From NCBI GenBank assembly GCA_023422775.1, contig JAFAGM010000139.1, positions 1 through 64,000 on the forward strand: DNA of 64,000 bases. The letters run 5' to 3'. The notes under the pieces were generated by a model. It was not told the origin of the DNA and ran no database searches. It saw only the letters and a program-made list of their open reading frames with translations. The DNA is from Pseudomonadota bacterium (GTDB lineage Bacteria > Pseudomonadota > Alphaproteobacteria > Rhizobiales > Xanthobacteraceae). Shown in pieces: positions 17,127 through 25,708 of this stretch (position 1 is its first letter; each line of letters opens with the position of its first letter). The position numbers and the translations under genes are program-made.

Positions 17127-17216
17127 CCGATGCCGCCATGGGCAGGCGGTGCGAGCTGCATTATTTTGCATCAGGCTGCGTCCACGCCGGCCGCTCACTT
17201 TGATCCGCGGCCCGAG

Positions 17217-17241
17217 GGAACTTTCCCTTCGGCTTCGCATT
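17217..17241 (+). promoter_or_regulatory. Candidate EcfG-type general stress promoter
   Basis: GGAAC at 17217-17221, 16 nt, then CATT at 17238-17241, against the alphaproteobacterial EcfG consensus GGAAC-N16/17-CGTT (one mismatch). It lies 36 bp upstream of the small gene at 17278 on the same strand. Confidence 0.35.
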
Positions 17242-17277
17242 AGCTTCTCCGCCTTCGTCCAGTAAGGGAGTGCAGGG

Positions 17278-17499
17278 ATGGCAACGCAAATCATCATGGA
17301 TCACTCGGGAGACAGCCGGCACGAGTTCAACCCGGCAGATGCTGCGGCCCTCTTGGAAGCCGAGCAGCGCTTCAATGCGTTGATGCGGGACGGCTATACC
17401 GCCGCGGTCCGCACGCCGACAGGCGACCCGACCGTGATCCGCAAGTTCGATCCCAAGGCGGAAGAGACGCTGTTCGTCCCGCGGTTCGTCGGCGGCTAG
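17278..17499 (+). CDS. Small protein of unknown function (73 aa)
   Basis: This acidic, soluble 73-residue protein starts MATQIIMDHSGDSRHEFNPADAAALLEAEQRF and ends KAEETLFVPRFVGG. There is no signal peptide or membrane helix. The start ATG has a clear ribosome-binding site (AAGGGAGTGCAGGG). A possible EcfG promoter lies upstream. I do not recognise the family, although such short proteins are frequent in Bradyrhizobium. It is probably co-transcribed with the gene 8 bp downstream. Confidence 0.7.
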   Translation: MATQIIMDHSGDSRHEFNPADAAALLEAEQRFNALMRDGYTAAVRTPTGDPTVIRKFDPKAEETLFVPRFVGG

Positions 17500-17507
17500 G
17501 TGCAGCT

Positions 17508-17924
17508 ATGTTCGGGCGGTTGAGGCGGCGTTGTGCCGACGCCGCACGCCGGGCGCTGGGCGCCTGGCGGCGGCTCCGCGAATTCGGCTTTCACAGCGAT
17601 CGCGAGGCGCGCGGGCTCGCGCTCCTGAAAGAGTGGCTGACGCCCGAACAACTCGCGCAATACCGGCAGTATCGCCATTTCGACGTCACCGGCTGCCACA
17701 GCGGCAAGCGCTACCGGATCCGCTATGGCGTCAGCATGAATGTGTGCGAACTCGATTCCCTTGGCCGCCCGCTGGTCGGGCGGTGTTTTGTACCAAAGGA
17801 CAATCTCGTCGCCGGCGATGTGATGCTGGCGCAAAAGATCGCACTGGAAACCAACGAGCGCGGCGTGTTGCTGGTCGCCAAGACCTTCTCGCCGCGCTGG
17901 CGCACCATCCATACGGAAGTGTGA
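17508..17924 (+). CDS. Protein of unknown function (138 aa)
   Basis: The 138-residue product has a basic N-terminus (MFGRLRRRCADAARRALGAWRRLREFGF), then LKEWLTPEQLAQYRQYRHFDVTG and a C-terminal part containing KRYRIRYGVSMNVCELD. The LTPEQLAQY...F.V.G..G..YRI pattern recurs in rhizobial proteins of unknown function. No catalytic motif is evident. It follows the 73-residue gene by 8 bp. A 23-bp-stem hairpin begins 18 bp after its stop. Confidence 0.7.
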   Translation: MFGRLRRRCADAARRALGAWRRLREFGFHSDREARGLALLKEWLTPEQLAQYRQYRHFDVTGCHSGKRYRIRYGVSMNVCELDSLGRPLVGRCFVPKDNLVAGDVMLAQKIALETNERGVLLVAKTFSPRWRTIHTEV

Positions 17925-17941
17925 GGATGGCCAGTAGGATG

Positions 17942-18006
17942 GTAGAGCGCAGCGAAACCCATCATGGCGGCAACGGTCGCAACTGATGGGTTTCGCTGCG
18001 CTCTAC
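17942..18006. repeat. Long perfect inverted repeat, possible terminator or repeat element
   Basis: Arms of 23 bp (starting GTAGAGCGCAGCGAAACCC) are exact complements and are separated by 19 nt. There is no T-run, so it may be a dispersed repeat element rather than an intrinsic terminator. It follows the 138-residue gene. Confidence 0.7.
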
Positions 18007-18082
18007 ACATCCGAAACTATCTTGCCCGGAATGGCTTGATGTATCTCAACGCCGCCTGAGCCGCGTGGCGCATACTGATCAG

Positions 18083-18433
18083 ATGTTCGGCATCAAGACG
18101 GCAACTCTGCCGAGGCTGCTTTGCCTCGCGCTGCTCCCGACCATGGTCTGGAGCGCAAGCGGGCACGCACTCGATGCGGAGCAGAAACGGTCAAAGGCGT
18201 TGCTGGAAAACCTGTGCGGGCGGTGCCATGCCGTCGGCTCGACCGGCCAGAGCCCCAACCCGCTCGCGCCACCATTCCGCACCTTCGGCGAGAAACTCTA
18301 CGACACCGACATGGTGCAGCGGCTGCAGGACGGCCTCACCACCATTCACACTGACATGCCGACCTTCCGCTTCAGCCGGCACGAGGCCGCCGCGGCGGTG
18401 AATTACCTCAGGTCCATTCAGCGCAGCCGCTAG
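18083..18433 (+). CDS. Small periplasmic c-type cytochrome
   Basis: The 116-residue precursor has a signal peptide (MFGIKTATLPRLLCLALLP, cleavage after GHA) and one haem site CGRCHAVG; the methionine of TDMPTFRF is the likely sixth ligand. It would carry electrons in the periplasm. ATG 18083 is preferred because it gives a normal signal peptide; an in-frame GTG at 18065 adds six residues. No oxidase or dehydrogenase gene adjoins it, so the partner is unknown. Confidence 0.85.
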   Translation: MFGIKTATLPRLLCLALLPTMVWSASGHALDAEQKRSKALLENLCGRCHAVGSTGQSPNPLAPPFRTFGEKLYDTDMVQRLQDGLTTIHTDMPTFRFSRHEAAAAVNYLRSIQRSR

Positions 18434-18513
18434 TGCGCTTTCGAGCGAAGTGGATGCCGGTTCGCGTGAAGAAAACGTGATGTCATGTTTATTTACGTCG
18501 TCACTCCATCCAC

Positions 18514-18629
18514 GTCATTGCGAGCGAAGCGACTTGTCCGCCGAAGCTCAACGAGCGTAGGCGGAAGCAATCCATCGTGCCGCGCAAAGAAAGAGTGGAT
18601 TGCTTCGTCGCTTCGCTCCTCGCAATGAC
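18514..18629. repeat. GTCATTGCGA palindromic repeat, extended copy
   Basis: It has the standard ends GTCATTGCGAGCGAAGCGA and GCTCCTCGCAATGAC, with an extra segment (CCGCCGAAGCTCAACGAGC) inserted in the left arm. It lies between convergent genes. Confidence 0.8.
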
Positions 18630-18652
18630 GACGTGGTGAGGGAGCCGTGTCC

Positions 18653-20098
18653 TCACAACTCCCGCGCATTCGAAAATGCAAACGACGACACCCGCCGCGT
18701 GTTCTCGTCCAGGATCAGCGTCCGCGTGATCGGCGGCTCGGCGCGCTGGCTGCAGTTTTCGCGTTCGCAGAGCCGGCAGTTGACGCCGATCGGCGTGCCT
18801 TCGGTCTTCTCCAGATCCATGCCGGCGGCATAGACCAGCTTCGACGCGTGGCGGATTTCGCAGCCCAGACCGATCGCGAAGCGCGGCTGCGGCTGCGGGT
18901 GTGGCGCTACCGGGCGGCGCAGCATCTGCGCGATCGAGAAATAGCGCGTGCCGTCGGGCAGTTCGATCACCTGCTTGAGCAGGCGGTCCGGCGTGTCGAA
19001 GGTCGAATGCACGTTCCAGAGCGGGCAGGTGCCGCCGAATTTCGAGAACGGAAACGTGCCCGACGAGAACCGCTTGGAGACGTTGCCGGCATTGTCGACG
19101 CGCAGCAGGAAGAACGGCACGCCGCGCGCGTTCGGCCGCTGCAGCGTGGTGAGGCGGTGGCAGACCTGCTCGAAGCCGGCGTTGAAGCGCTGCGCCAGCA
19201 CGTGCACGTCGTAGTTCAGGTTTTCCGCAGCCGTATGGAACGGCTGATAGGGCATCATGACAGCGGCCGCGAAATAATTCGCCAGTGTGATGCGATAGAG
19301 CCGGCGCGGCGTGTCGTCGAGCGGGCCGGCGCGGTTGACGATGGAATCGATGGTGGCGCCGCATTCGGCAAGCCCGATCTGCAGCGCCAGCTGGAACGCG
19401 CGGCCGGAGCCGTCGACCAGTTCGGAGACAAGAAGCTGCCGGCGATGGCGGTCGAACCGCCGCAGCGTCTCGCGCATCACGTCCACCGGCATGATGCGGG
19501 TGACGATCGAGTGCTTCTCGCGCAAGCGTGCGGCGAGCGCGGCGAACAATTCTTCCGCAGAGACGTTGAGTTCGTCGCGCAAATTCTCGGCGGCCTGTTC
19601 AAGCTCGGGGAAATAGTTGCGGTTGGCCTCGATCAGGTCGCGCACGCGTTCGATCGGGTTGGCCTCGAACCGGGTACCCTCGTCGCGGTCGGCCATCTGG
19701 GCTGCGACCAGCGTTTCGCCGCGGCGGGCCTCGGTATAGGCGGCATAGAGCCGCTGCAGGGAATGGGTCACGCCCGGGCACAATTCGGCGAGGTCGCGCA
19801 GCTCCTGCTTCGGCAGGTCGATCTGGCGAAACAGCGGATCGGAGAAGATCTCGTTCAGCTCCGCGAAGAAGCGGTCCTCGTCGGCGGTGGCGAGATCGCG
19901 CAGGTCGAGGTCGTAGGTCTCGGCCAGCCGGAGCAGGATCTGCGCCGTCACCGGGCGCTGGTTCCGCTCTATCAGGTTGATATAGCTCGGAGAAATGCCG
20001 AGCCCCTCCGCGATCTGGGTCTGCGACAGGCCGAGCTGCTGGCGGATTCGCCGGAAGCGGGGGCCGACGAAAAGCTTCTTTCCGGAGTCGGTGGCCAT
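18653..20098 (-). CDS. XRE-family regulator of the ScfR/RamB type (short-chain acyl-CoA responsive)
   Basis: This 481-residue protein has an N-terminal XRE helix-turn-helix (about 14-68, RQQLGLSQTQIAEGLGISPSYIN). A long central IrrE/ImmA-like region and a C-terminal domain with a cysteine group (GVNCRLCERENCSQR) follow. This is the layout of RamB, PccR and MccR, the short-chain fatty acyl-CoA regulators of acetate, propionate and related pathways. It is divergent from isocitrate lyase, with tandem TTACAAAAT repeats in the shared promoter region. Control of aceA by this protein is a strong inference from position and family. Confidence 0.88.
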   Translation of the reverse strand: MATDSGKKLFVGPRFRRIRQQLGLSQTQIAEGLGISPSYINLIERNQRPVTAQILLRLAETYDLDLRDLATADEDRFFAELNEIFSDPLFRQIDLPKQELRDLAELCPGVTHSLQRLYAAYTEARRGETLVAAQMADRDEGTRFEANPIERVRDLIEANRNYFPELEQAAENLRDELNVSAEELFAALAARLREKHSIVTRIMPVDVMRETLRRFDRHRRQLLVSELVDGSGRAFQLALQIGLAECGATIDSIVNRAGPLDDTPRRLYRITLANYFAAAVMMPYQPFHTAAENLNYDVHVLAQRFNAGFEQVCHRLTTLQRPNARGVPFFLLRVDNAGNVSKRFSSGTFPFSKFGGTCPLWNVHSTFDTPDRLLKQVIELPDGTRYFSIAQMLRRPVAPHPQPQPRFAIGLGCEIRHASKLVYAAGMDLEKTEGTPIGVNCRLCERENCSQRAEPPITRTLILDENTRRVSSFAFSNAREL

Positions 20099-20116
20099 GG
20101 CAGGGTTCCTGACCCG

Positions 20117-20140
20117 ATTTTGTTACAAAATTTACAAAAT
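20117..20140. promoter_or_regulatory. Candidate operator between scfR-like gene and aceA
   Basis: ATTTTGT is followed by two adjacent exact copies of TTACAAAAT (20123-20131 and 20132-20140); a degenerate third, TTACAAT, lies at 20164. ATTTTGT and ACAAAAT are also inverted repeats. The AT-rich block is unlike its GC-rich surroundings and lies 18-42 bp upstream of the regulator start and about 140 bp upstream of aceA. Confidence 0.6.
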
Positions 20141-20281
20141 GACATATATGACAAGTTCATATGTTACAATACATCACCAATAGAAAACAAGCCACCTATA
20201 CGAATTTCCTCTTTTGGCGTTTAGCTCTCGGCACGTTTCGCAATGCACTGTCAAGAATGTCGATTTGAAGGGATTACGATC

Positions 20282-21919
20282 ATGAACTACCAGCCGCGCG
20301 GCATCAGCGATCAGGCGATCCAGGGACCCGCTTCGTATGCGAATGAGATCAGCGCAGCCAAGGCGCTCCTCGAAACCAAGCCGACCTGGAACGGCGTCAC
20401 CGCCGAGGCTGTGGCGCGCATGCGCCTGCAGAACCGCTTCAAGACCGGCCTGGACGTCGCCCGCTATACGGCGGCGCTGATGCGCGCCGACATGGCGGCC
20501 TATGACGCCGATCCCACCAAGTACACCCAGTCGCTCGGTTGCTGGCATGGCTTCATCGCGCAGCAGAAGCTGATTTCGGTCAAGAAGCACTTCGGCAAGA
20601 CCGATCGCCGCTATCTGTATCTCTCCGGCTGGATGATCGCCGCGCTTCGCTCCGAGTTCGGACCGCTGCCCGATCAGTCGATGCACGAGAAGACCTCGGT
20701 GCCGGCGCTGATCGAAGAGCTCTACACCTTCCTCCGTCAGGCGGATTCCCGCGAGCTCAACGATATCTTCCGCGCCCTCGATGCCGCGCGCAAGGAAGGC
20801 GACAAGGCAAAGGAAAAGGCGCTGATCGAAAAGATCGACAATTTCCAGACCCATGTCGTGCCCGTGATCGCCGACATCGACGCAGGCTTCGGCAATGCGG
20901 AAGCGACCTACCTGCTCGCCAGGAAGATGATCGAGGCGGGCGCGTGCGCCCTGCAGATCGAGAACCAGGTCTCGGACGAGAAGCAGTGCGGCCACCAGGA
21001 CGGCAAGGTGACGGTGCCGCACGAGGTGTTCCTGGCGAAAATTCGCGCCTGCCGCCATGCCTTCCTCGAACTCGGCGTCGAAGACGGCGTCGTCGTGACC
21101 CGCACCGACTCGCTCGGCGCTGGTCTGACGCAGCAGATCGCCGTCAGCCACAAGCCCGGCGACATCGGCGACCGGTACAACAGCTTCCTGGATTGCGAGG
21201 AAGTGACGGCCGCCAACGCCCGCAACGGCGATGTCATCATCAGCCGCGACGGCAAGATGATGCGTCCGAAGCGGCTGGCCAGCAACCTCTATCAGTTCCG
21301 TGCCGGCACGGGTGAGGACCGCTGCGTGCTCGACTGCATCACCTCGCTGCAGAACGGTGCCGACTTGCTGTGGATCGAGACCGAGAAGCCGCATATCGAG
21401 CAGATCGCCAAGATGGTCGACCGCATTCGCGAAGTCGTTCCGAACGCGAAGCTGGCCTACAACAATTCGCCGTCGTTCAACTGGACGCTCAACTTCCGTT
21501 GGCAGGTGTACGACGCGATGAAGGAAGCCGGCAAGGATGTCAGCAAGTACAACCGCGCCGAGTTGATGAAGCCGGAATACGACGATACGCCGCTGGCCAT
21601 CGAGGCCGACGAGCGCATCCGCACCTTCCAGGCCGATTCAGCCAAGCGCGCCGGCATCTTCCATCACCTGATCACGTTGCCGACCTATCACACGGCGGCG
21701 CTGTCGACCGACAATCTCGCGAAGGAGTATTTCGGCGAGCAGGGCATGCTTGGCTACGTGAAGAACGTTCAGCGCCAGGAGATCCGCCAGGGTATCGCCT
21801 GCGTCAAGCATCAGAACATGGCCGGCTCCGATATCGGTGACGAGCACAAGGAATATTTCGCCGGTGAAGCCGCGCTGAAGGCGGGCGGCGCCCACAACAC
21901 GATGAACCAGTTCGGCTAA
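20282..21919 (+). CDS. aceA: Isocitrate lyase
   Basis: The 545-residue enzyme splits isocitrate to glyoxylate and succinate in the glyoxylate shunt, which allows growth on acetate or fatty acids. The catalytic motif is KQCGH (234-238, C236), with Mg-binding aspartates in VIADIDAGFG just upstream. The length and KQCGH instead of KKCGH place it in the larger alpha/gammaproteobacterial-type group rather than the E. coli type. ATG 20282 is preceded by AAGGGATTACGATC; the longer frame starting 20243 is not favoured. It is divergent from the ScfR-type regulator, and DUF4170 follows by 27 bp. Confidence 0.96.
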   Translation: MNYQPRGISDQAIQGPASYANEISAAKALLETKPTWNGVTAEAVARMRLQNRFKTGLDVARYTAALMRADMAAYDADPTKYTQSLGCWHGFIAQQKLISVKKHFGKTDRRYLYLSGWMIAALRSEFGPLPDQSMHEKTSVPALIEELYTFLRQADSRELNDIFRALDAARKEGDKAKEKALIEKIDNFQTHVVPVIADIDAGFGNAEATYLLARKMIEAGACALQIENQVSDEKQCGHQDGKVTVPHEVFLAKIRACRHAFLELGVEDGVVVTRTDSLGAGLTQQIAVSHKPGDIGDRYNSFLDCEEVTAANARNGDVIISRDGKMMRPKRLASNLYQFRAGTGEDRCVLDCITSLQNGADLLWIETEKPHIEQIAKMVDRIREVVPNAKLAYNNSPSFNWTLNFRWQVYDAMKEAGKDVSKYNRAELMKPEYDDTPLAIEADERIRTFQADSAKRAGIFHHLITLPTYHTAALSTDNLAKEYFGEQGMLGYVKNVQRQEIRQGIACVKHQNMAGSDIGDEHKEYFAGEAALKAGGAHNTMNQFG

Positions 21920-21946
21920 GCGCCGGTCAACAGCAGGAGACTAGTC

Positions 21947-22153
21947 ATGACGAAGAGCAATTTCTGGGTGATTGGCGGCGAGTTCGGTTCGATGAACTTC
22001 CACAAGCTCGTGGAAGGCTCGGCCCAGGTGCAGGGACCCTTCAAGACCCGCAAGGAGGCAGAGGATGCCTGGCGCACGGTCTCGGAAGAGAACCGCCACA
22101 AGGCCGGCGTGCGCTTTTCGATCGTCGAAGAGCCCTCCCGCATCTCCGCCTGA
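21947..22153 (+). CDS. DUF4170 protein
   Basis: The 68-residue protein (MTKSNFWVIGGEFGSMNFHKLVEG, then GPFKTRKEAEDAWR) matches the small DUF4170 family common in Rhizobiales. It has no membrane segment and an unknown function. It is close behind aceA and is followed by a strong terminator, so the two are probably one transcript. The ribosome-binding site is AGGAGACTAGTC. Confidence 0.85.
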   Translation: MTKSNFWVIGGEFGSMNFHKLVEGSAQVQGPFKTRKEAEDAWRTVSEENRHKAGVRFSIVEEPSRISA

Positions 22154-22188
22154 TTAAATCCGAGGAAGCCCAGGGAAACTGCCAGGGA

Positions 22189-22226
22189 CAGGCGGCCCCA
22201 TCCGGAAAACCGGGTGGGGCCGCCTG
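22189..22226 (+). terminator. Strong intrinsic terminator of the aceA operon
   Basis: A 17-bp stem (CAGGCGGCCCCATCCGG with one wobble pair) and AAAA loop are followed by CGTTTTTCTTC. It starts 35 bp after the DUF4170 stop. Confidence 0.9.
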
Positions 22227-22394
22227 CGTTTTTCTTCATCCAATACGTCACGACATAGGAGCGGGAGCGAGGGTCCGGCTCGATGAGTCCGCGATGACCG
22301 ACTGCTAACCCCTTGCAAACAAACAGGCTTTGTGTCGATTATGGCTGCTGATAGGTTAAGTGAGCTCACACCTTCAGGACAAAGGCGGCAGGCG

Positions 22395-22949
22395 ATGTCA
22401 GACGCGCAGAATACCGGCAAGGAAGTCCGCGACGCGCGGCCGACGCGGTTGCGCGATGCGCTCCGGCAGGCCCGGATCGAGGCTGCCGACCGCACCGGCG
22501 TCGTCGTCGAACTGCGCGATGCCGAGGTCGCCCGTCTCGAGATCATGAACGAGGCGCTCGATCCGCTGTTCGCGCAGGTGCCGGCGCAGGTCGACCTGTT
22601 CGACCGCGGCGTCAGCGAGGGCGAGACGCCGCGGCTGTGGATCGACGTGGTGGCGCATATCGTGATGGGCCGCGACAAGCGCATCTACCGCTTCGTGCAG
22701 GACACCCGCTTCGGCCGCATCGTGCTCGCGGAGTCGCATGACGTGCCCGTCATCGTCGATGCCGTCACCGCCTATGTCGCGCGCCGCATGATCGAGCGCG
22801 AGCACGCGATGGTCGCGACCCCGATCGTCGAGCCGGCGGTGCAGAAGAAGCCGCGCCGCCGCGGCCTGGGCATGTTCGTGCTCGGATTCCTGCTGGGCGC
22901 AGCCGCGCTGTTCGCGCTCGCGCTGCATGCGAGCCTGAATAATTTCTAG
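22395..22949 (+). CDS. C-terminally membrane-anchored protein of unknown function
   Basis: The 184-residue protein has a soluble N-terminal part. The section LWIDVVAHIVMGRDKRIYRFVQDTRFGR is followed by a basic KKPRRRG stretch and one C-terminal transmembrane helix (about 156-178). I recognise no enzyme motif. Similar tail-anchored proteins occur in Bradyrhizobium without assigned function. ATG 22395 is preferred to the upstream ATG 22332 because of the ribosome-binding-like AAAGGCGGCAGGCG just before it. Confidence 0.65.
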   Translation: MSDAQNTGKEVRDARPTRLRDALRQARIEAADRTGVVVELRDAEVARLEIMNEALDPLFAQVPAQVDLFDRGVSEGETPRLWIDVVAHIVMGRDKRIYRFVQDTRFGRIVLAESHDVPVIVDAVTAYVARRMIEREHAMVATPIVEPAVQKKPRRRGLGMFVLGFLLGAAALFALALHASLNNF

Positions 22950-22957
22950 CAACCATC

Positions 22958-23040
22958 GTCATTGCGAGCGGAGCGAAGCAATCCATTGCGCGGCATAACG
23001 GATAGATGGATTGCTTCGTTGCTTCGCGCCTCGCAACGAC
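22958..23040. repeat. GTCATTGCGA palindromic repeat, full copy
   Basis: The left end is GTCATTGCGAGCGGAGCGAAG and the right end is GCGCCTCGCAACGAC, with GCAATCCAT and ATGGATTGC inside. It sits between convergent genes and ends two bases from the metallophosphoesterase stop. Confidence 0.8.
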
Positions 23041-23041
23041 G

Positions 23042-23932
23042 CTAGCTCAGCGTCGCCTGCTTGATCTGCCTGACGCGAAAATCGGCGTCGATGCCGCGTA
23101 CGGTCTGCACGCAGCGCCATTTGTTGCCGTCGCGCGAGATCGAAAACAGGTTGTAGGCGGCGGCCGGATAATGCCGGTGCGCCAGCGCCGACGCCGATGG
23201 CACGCCGATCGCGGGGATCTTCCTGTCGGCGCCCTCGATCCACGTCGTCGAGTGGATGTGGTCGTGGCCGTGCAGGACGAGCTCCACGCCGCGCCGTTTC
23301 AGCACCGCGCGCAGCGCCTCCGAATCCGTCAGCTGCTTCATGCGCGAATCGGAGTGCAGGGGATGATGCACCAGCAGCACCCGGAAGGCGTCCCCGGTCG
23401 ACAGGTCGGCCAGATGCCGGTCGAGCGCGTCGAGCTGCGCGCGGCCGAGCCGGCCGGTCGCCATCAGCGGGGGCGTCGGCACCGCGGAGGATACGCCGAT
23501 CAGCGCCAGCGGTCCGCGTTTGCGCACGAACGGAAACGGCGCGCCGTTGGCCTCGCCGTCGCCGCGCAGATACGGTTCGAACGCCCCGGTGAAATGATGC
23601 CGGGTGGCGCGCACATAGGCGTCGTGATTGCCGGGCACGACCGTCACCCGCTGCGGCGGGCCGACGCTTTCGAGCCAGGCCTGGGCGGGCTTGAATTCCG
23701 CCTCCAGCGCCAGATTGACGAGATCGCCGGTTACCGCGATGTGGTCCGGCCGCTGCGCCTGCAGGTCGGCGACCAGCGCATCCAGCACCTCGCGGCGGTG
23801 ATACTTGTGACGGTTGCGGGTCCAGTTGAGATAGCCGAGCGCGCGCTTGCCGGCGAGATCGCGCATGCGCGCCGCGGGCAAAGGCGGCAGATGCGGATCG
23901 GACAGATGCGCCAGCGTGAAAGTGTCCGTCAT
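23042..23932 (-). CDS. Calcineurin-like metallophosphoesterase
   Basis: The 296-residue cytoplasmic enzyme shows the five metallophosphoesterase motifs in order: LSDPHL, TGDLVN, PGNHDAY, LLVHHP and LHGHDH. It lacks a signal peptide and resembles CpdA-like (class III cyclic-nucleotide) phosphoesterases in length and motif spacing, but substrate specificity is not secure. Its start is 75 bp from the divergent NUDIX gene at 24028-24033. Confidence 0.9.
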   Translation of the reverse strand: MTDTFTLAHLSDPHLPPLPAARMRDLAGKRALGYLNWTRNRHKYHRREVLDALVADLQAQRPDHIAVTGDLVNLALEAEFKPAQAWLESVGPPQRVTVVPGNHDAYVRATRHHFTGAFEPYLRGDGEANGAPFPFVRKRGPLALIGVSSAVPTPPLMATGRLGRAQLDALDRHLADLSTGDAFRVLLVHHPLHSDSRMKQLTDSEALRAVLKRRGVELVLHGHDHIHSTTWIEGADRKIPAIGVPSASALAHRHYPAAAYNLFSISRDGNKWRCVQTVRGIDADFRVRQIKQATLS

Positions 23933-24030
23933 TCGCGCCCCGCCGCACCGCCTGTGATATAGAGCCGTCGCACGATCATGCCGGCGATATAAGGATCAAA
24001 CGTGACGGCTGTCCATCCGAGGTTCGCGTG

Positions 24031-24516
24031 ATGGCCCTGGAGCATCTGCGCAGGCGCGCGGAACCGCTGCTGCGGCGCGGCTTTCATCTTTACTGGCGGA
24101 TCGCCCGCGGCATGACGCTCGGCGTCCGCGGCGTCGTGCTCGATGGCGACAACAGGGTGTTTCTGGTCAGGCACGGCTATGTCGCCGGCTGGCATCTGCC
24201 GGGCGGAGGCGTCGAGGTCGGCGAGACCTTTCTCGAGGCCTTGCGGCGTGAGCTGGTCGAGGAGGGGCGGATCGAGCTGATGGAAACCCCTGTCCTGCAC
24301 GGCCTGTTCTTCAACGGCCACGTCTCGCGGCGCGATCATGTCGCGGTCTATGTCGTCAGGCAATTCCGCCAGGATCGTCTGCCGGCGCCCAATCATGAGA
24401 TCGTGGAGTGCGGCTTCTATGATGCCGGCGCGCTGCCGGCCGAGACCACCAGGGGGACGCGCCTTCGGATCGCCGAAGTACTCCACGGCGCAGCGCCGAT
24501 CGCGACGTGGCGTTAG
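24031..24516 (+). CDS. NUDIX hydrolase
   Basis: The 161-residue protein has a NUDIX box starting GGGVEVGETFLEALRRELVEE. In the box ending, the expected glycine is displaced (VEEGRIEL instead of EExGU), which is a small deviation. It hydrolyses a nucleoside-diphosphate-linked substrate of unknown identity. The start is either GTG 24028 or the adjacent ATG 24031. It is divergent from the metallophosphoesterase. Confidence 0.83.
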   Translation: MALEHLRRRAEPLLRRGFHLYWRIARGMTLGVRGVVLDGDNRVFLVRHGYVAGWHLPGGGVEVGETFLEALRRELVEEGRIELMETPVLHGLFFNGHVSRRDHVAVYVVRQFRQDRLPAPNHEIVECGFYDAGALPAETTRGTRLRIAEVLHGAAPIATWR

Positions 24517-24705
24517 GGCTGTCCGTGCAGGGAGTTGACGTTCAGTTCACCTTGTTGGTTGCCGCTAGCCCTGCTGCGAGCCTGATTTCTTCGCGATCCA
24601 GCCGATATTTACGCCATATTATATCATTCCGACCGACATGCTTCCCTCCTGCCGTTCGTAACGCCCGGTTTGCGCGATGGAAAGCCTTGATTCGGTGAGC
24701 CTGCA

Positions 24706-25641
24706 ATGACGACGCCCGCGCTGCGGATTGCGGTCCTGGTGCCGTGCTACAACGAAGAGGCTGCGGTGGCGGCCGTGGTCGCCGGCTTCCGCAAGGCGCT
24801 CCCGACGGCAGAAATTTTCGTCTACGACAATAATTCAAGGGACCGCACCGTCGAGGTCGCGCGCGCGGCCGGCGCCATCGTGCGCAGCGAGCGCTGCCAG
24901 GGCAAGGGCCATGTGGTCCGGCGCATGTTTGCCGATGTCGATGCCGACATCTACGTGCTGGTCGATGGCGATGCGACCTACGACGCCCCGAGCGCCCCGC
25001 GCATGATCGACGCGCTGGTCAACAACCACCTCGACATGGTGGTAGGCTTTCGCGTCGACCAGTCGGTCGCCGCCTACCGGCCCGGCCATCGCACCGGCAA
25101 CTGGATGCTGACGAGCTTCCTCTCCGCGGTGTTCGGCCAGGCCTTCAAGGATATTCTTTCCGGCTACCGCGTGTTCTCGCGCCGCTTCGTCAAGTCATTC
25201 CCGGTGCTGTCGGACGGATTCGAGATCGAAACCGAGTTGAGCGTGCATGCGCTCGAACTGGCGCTTCCGGTGATGGAAATCGAGACGCCTTACTATGCGC
25301 GCCCGGAAGGATCGTTCAGCAAGCTGAACACCTGGCGCGACGGCTTCCGGATTCTCGGCACCATCCTGAAACTGTACCGGTCGGAGAAGCCGCTGCGTTT
25401 TTTCACCGTCATCGGCAGCTTCCTCACGCTGGTCTCGATCGGCCTCGCGATCCCCGTGCTCGTCACCTATGTCGAGCAGGGTGTCGTTCCGCGGCTGCCG
25501 ACCGCGGTGCTGTCGATGGGCTTGATGATCGTGGCGATGCTGTCGATCTCCTCGGGGCTGGTGCTGGATACGGTGACGCGAGGCCGCCGCGAGATGAAGC
25601 TGCTGGCGTATCTGTCCCAGCCTGCGATCAAGGCGGATTGA
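24706..25641 (+). CDS. Family 2 glycosyltransferase with two C-terminal membrane helices
   Basis: The 311-residue protein has a GT-A domain: VLVPCYNEE at about 10-18, DNNSRDRT, and the metal-binding DGDATYD. It then has two transmembrane segments near 225-250 and 262-285. This is the layout of polyprenyl-phosphate sugar transferases that face the cytoplasmic leaflet (DPM1/GtrB-like). The sugar and the lipid are not known. No polysaccharide cluster adjoins, so a role in lipid-linked sugar supply is inferred. Confidence 0.86.
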   Translation: MTTPALRIAVLVPCYNEEAAVAAVVAGFRKALPTAEIFVYDNNSRDRTVEVARAAGAIVRSERCQGKGHVVRRMFADVDADIYVLVDGDATYDAPSAPRMIDALVNNHLDMVVGFRVDQSVAAYRPGHRTGNWMLTSFLSAVFGQAFKDILSGYRVFSRRFVKSFPVLSDGFEIETELSVHALELALPVMEIETPYYARPEGSFSKLNTWRDGFRILGTILKLYRSEKPLRFFTVIGSFLTLVSIGLAIPVLVTYVEQGVVPRLPTAVLSMGLMIVAMLSISSGLVLDTVTRGRREMKLLAYLSQPAIKAD

Positions 25642-25708
25642 GCAGCTCAATTTAGGTGCGGCGAAGTCATGGACCGCGCCGCCGCCAGATGCTATCCCGC
25701 GCTTCATC

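Noticed and set aside
18647..20224. 525-codon plus-strand frame antisense to the ScfR-type regulator
   Set aside because: No recognisable domain, and it runs through the operator region between the two divergent genes.
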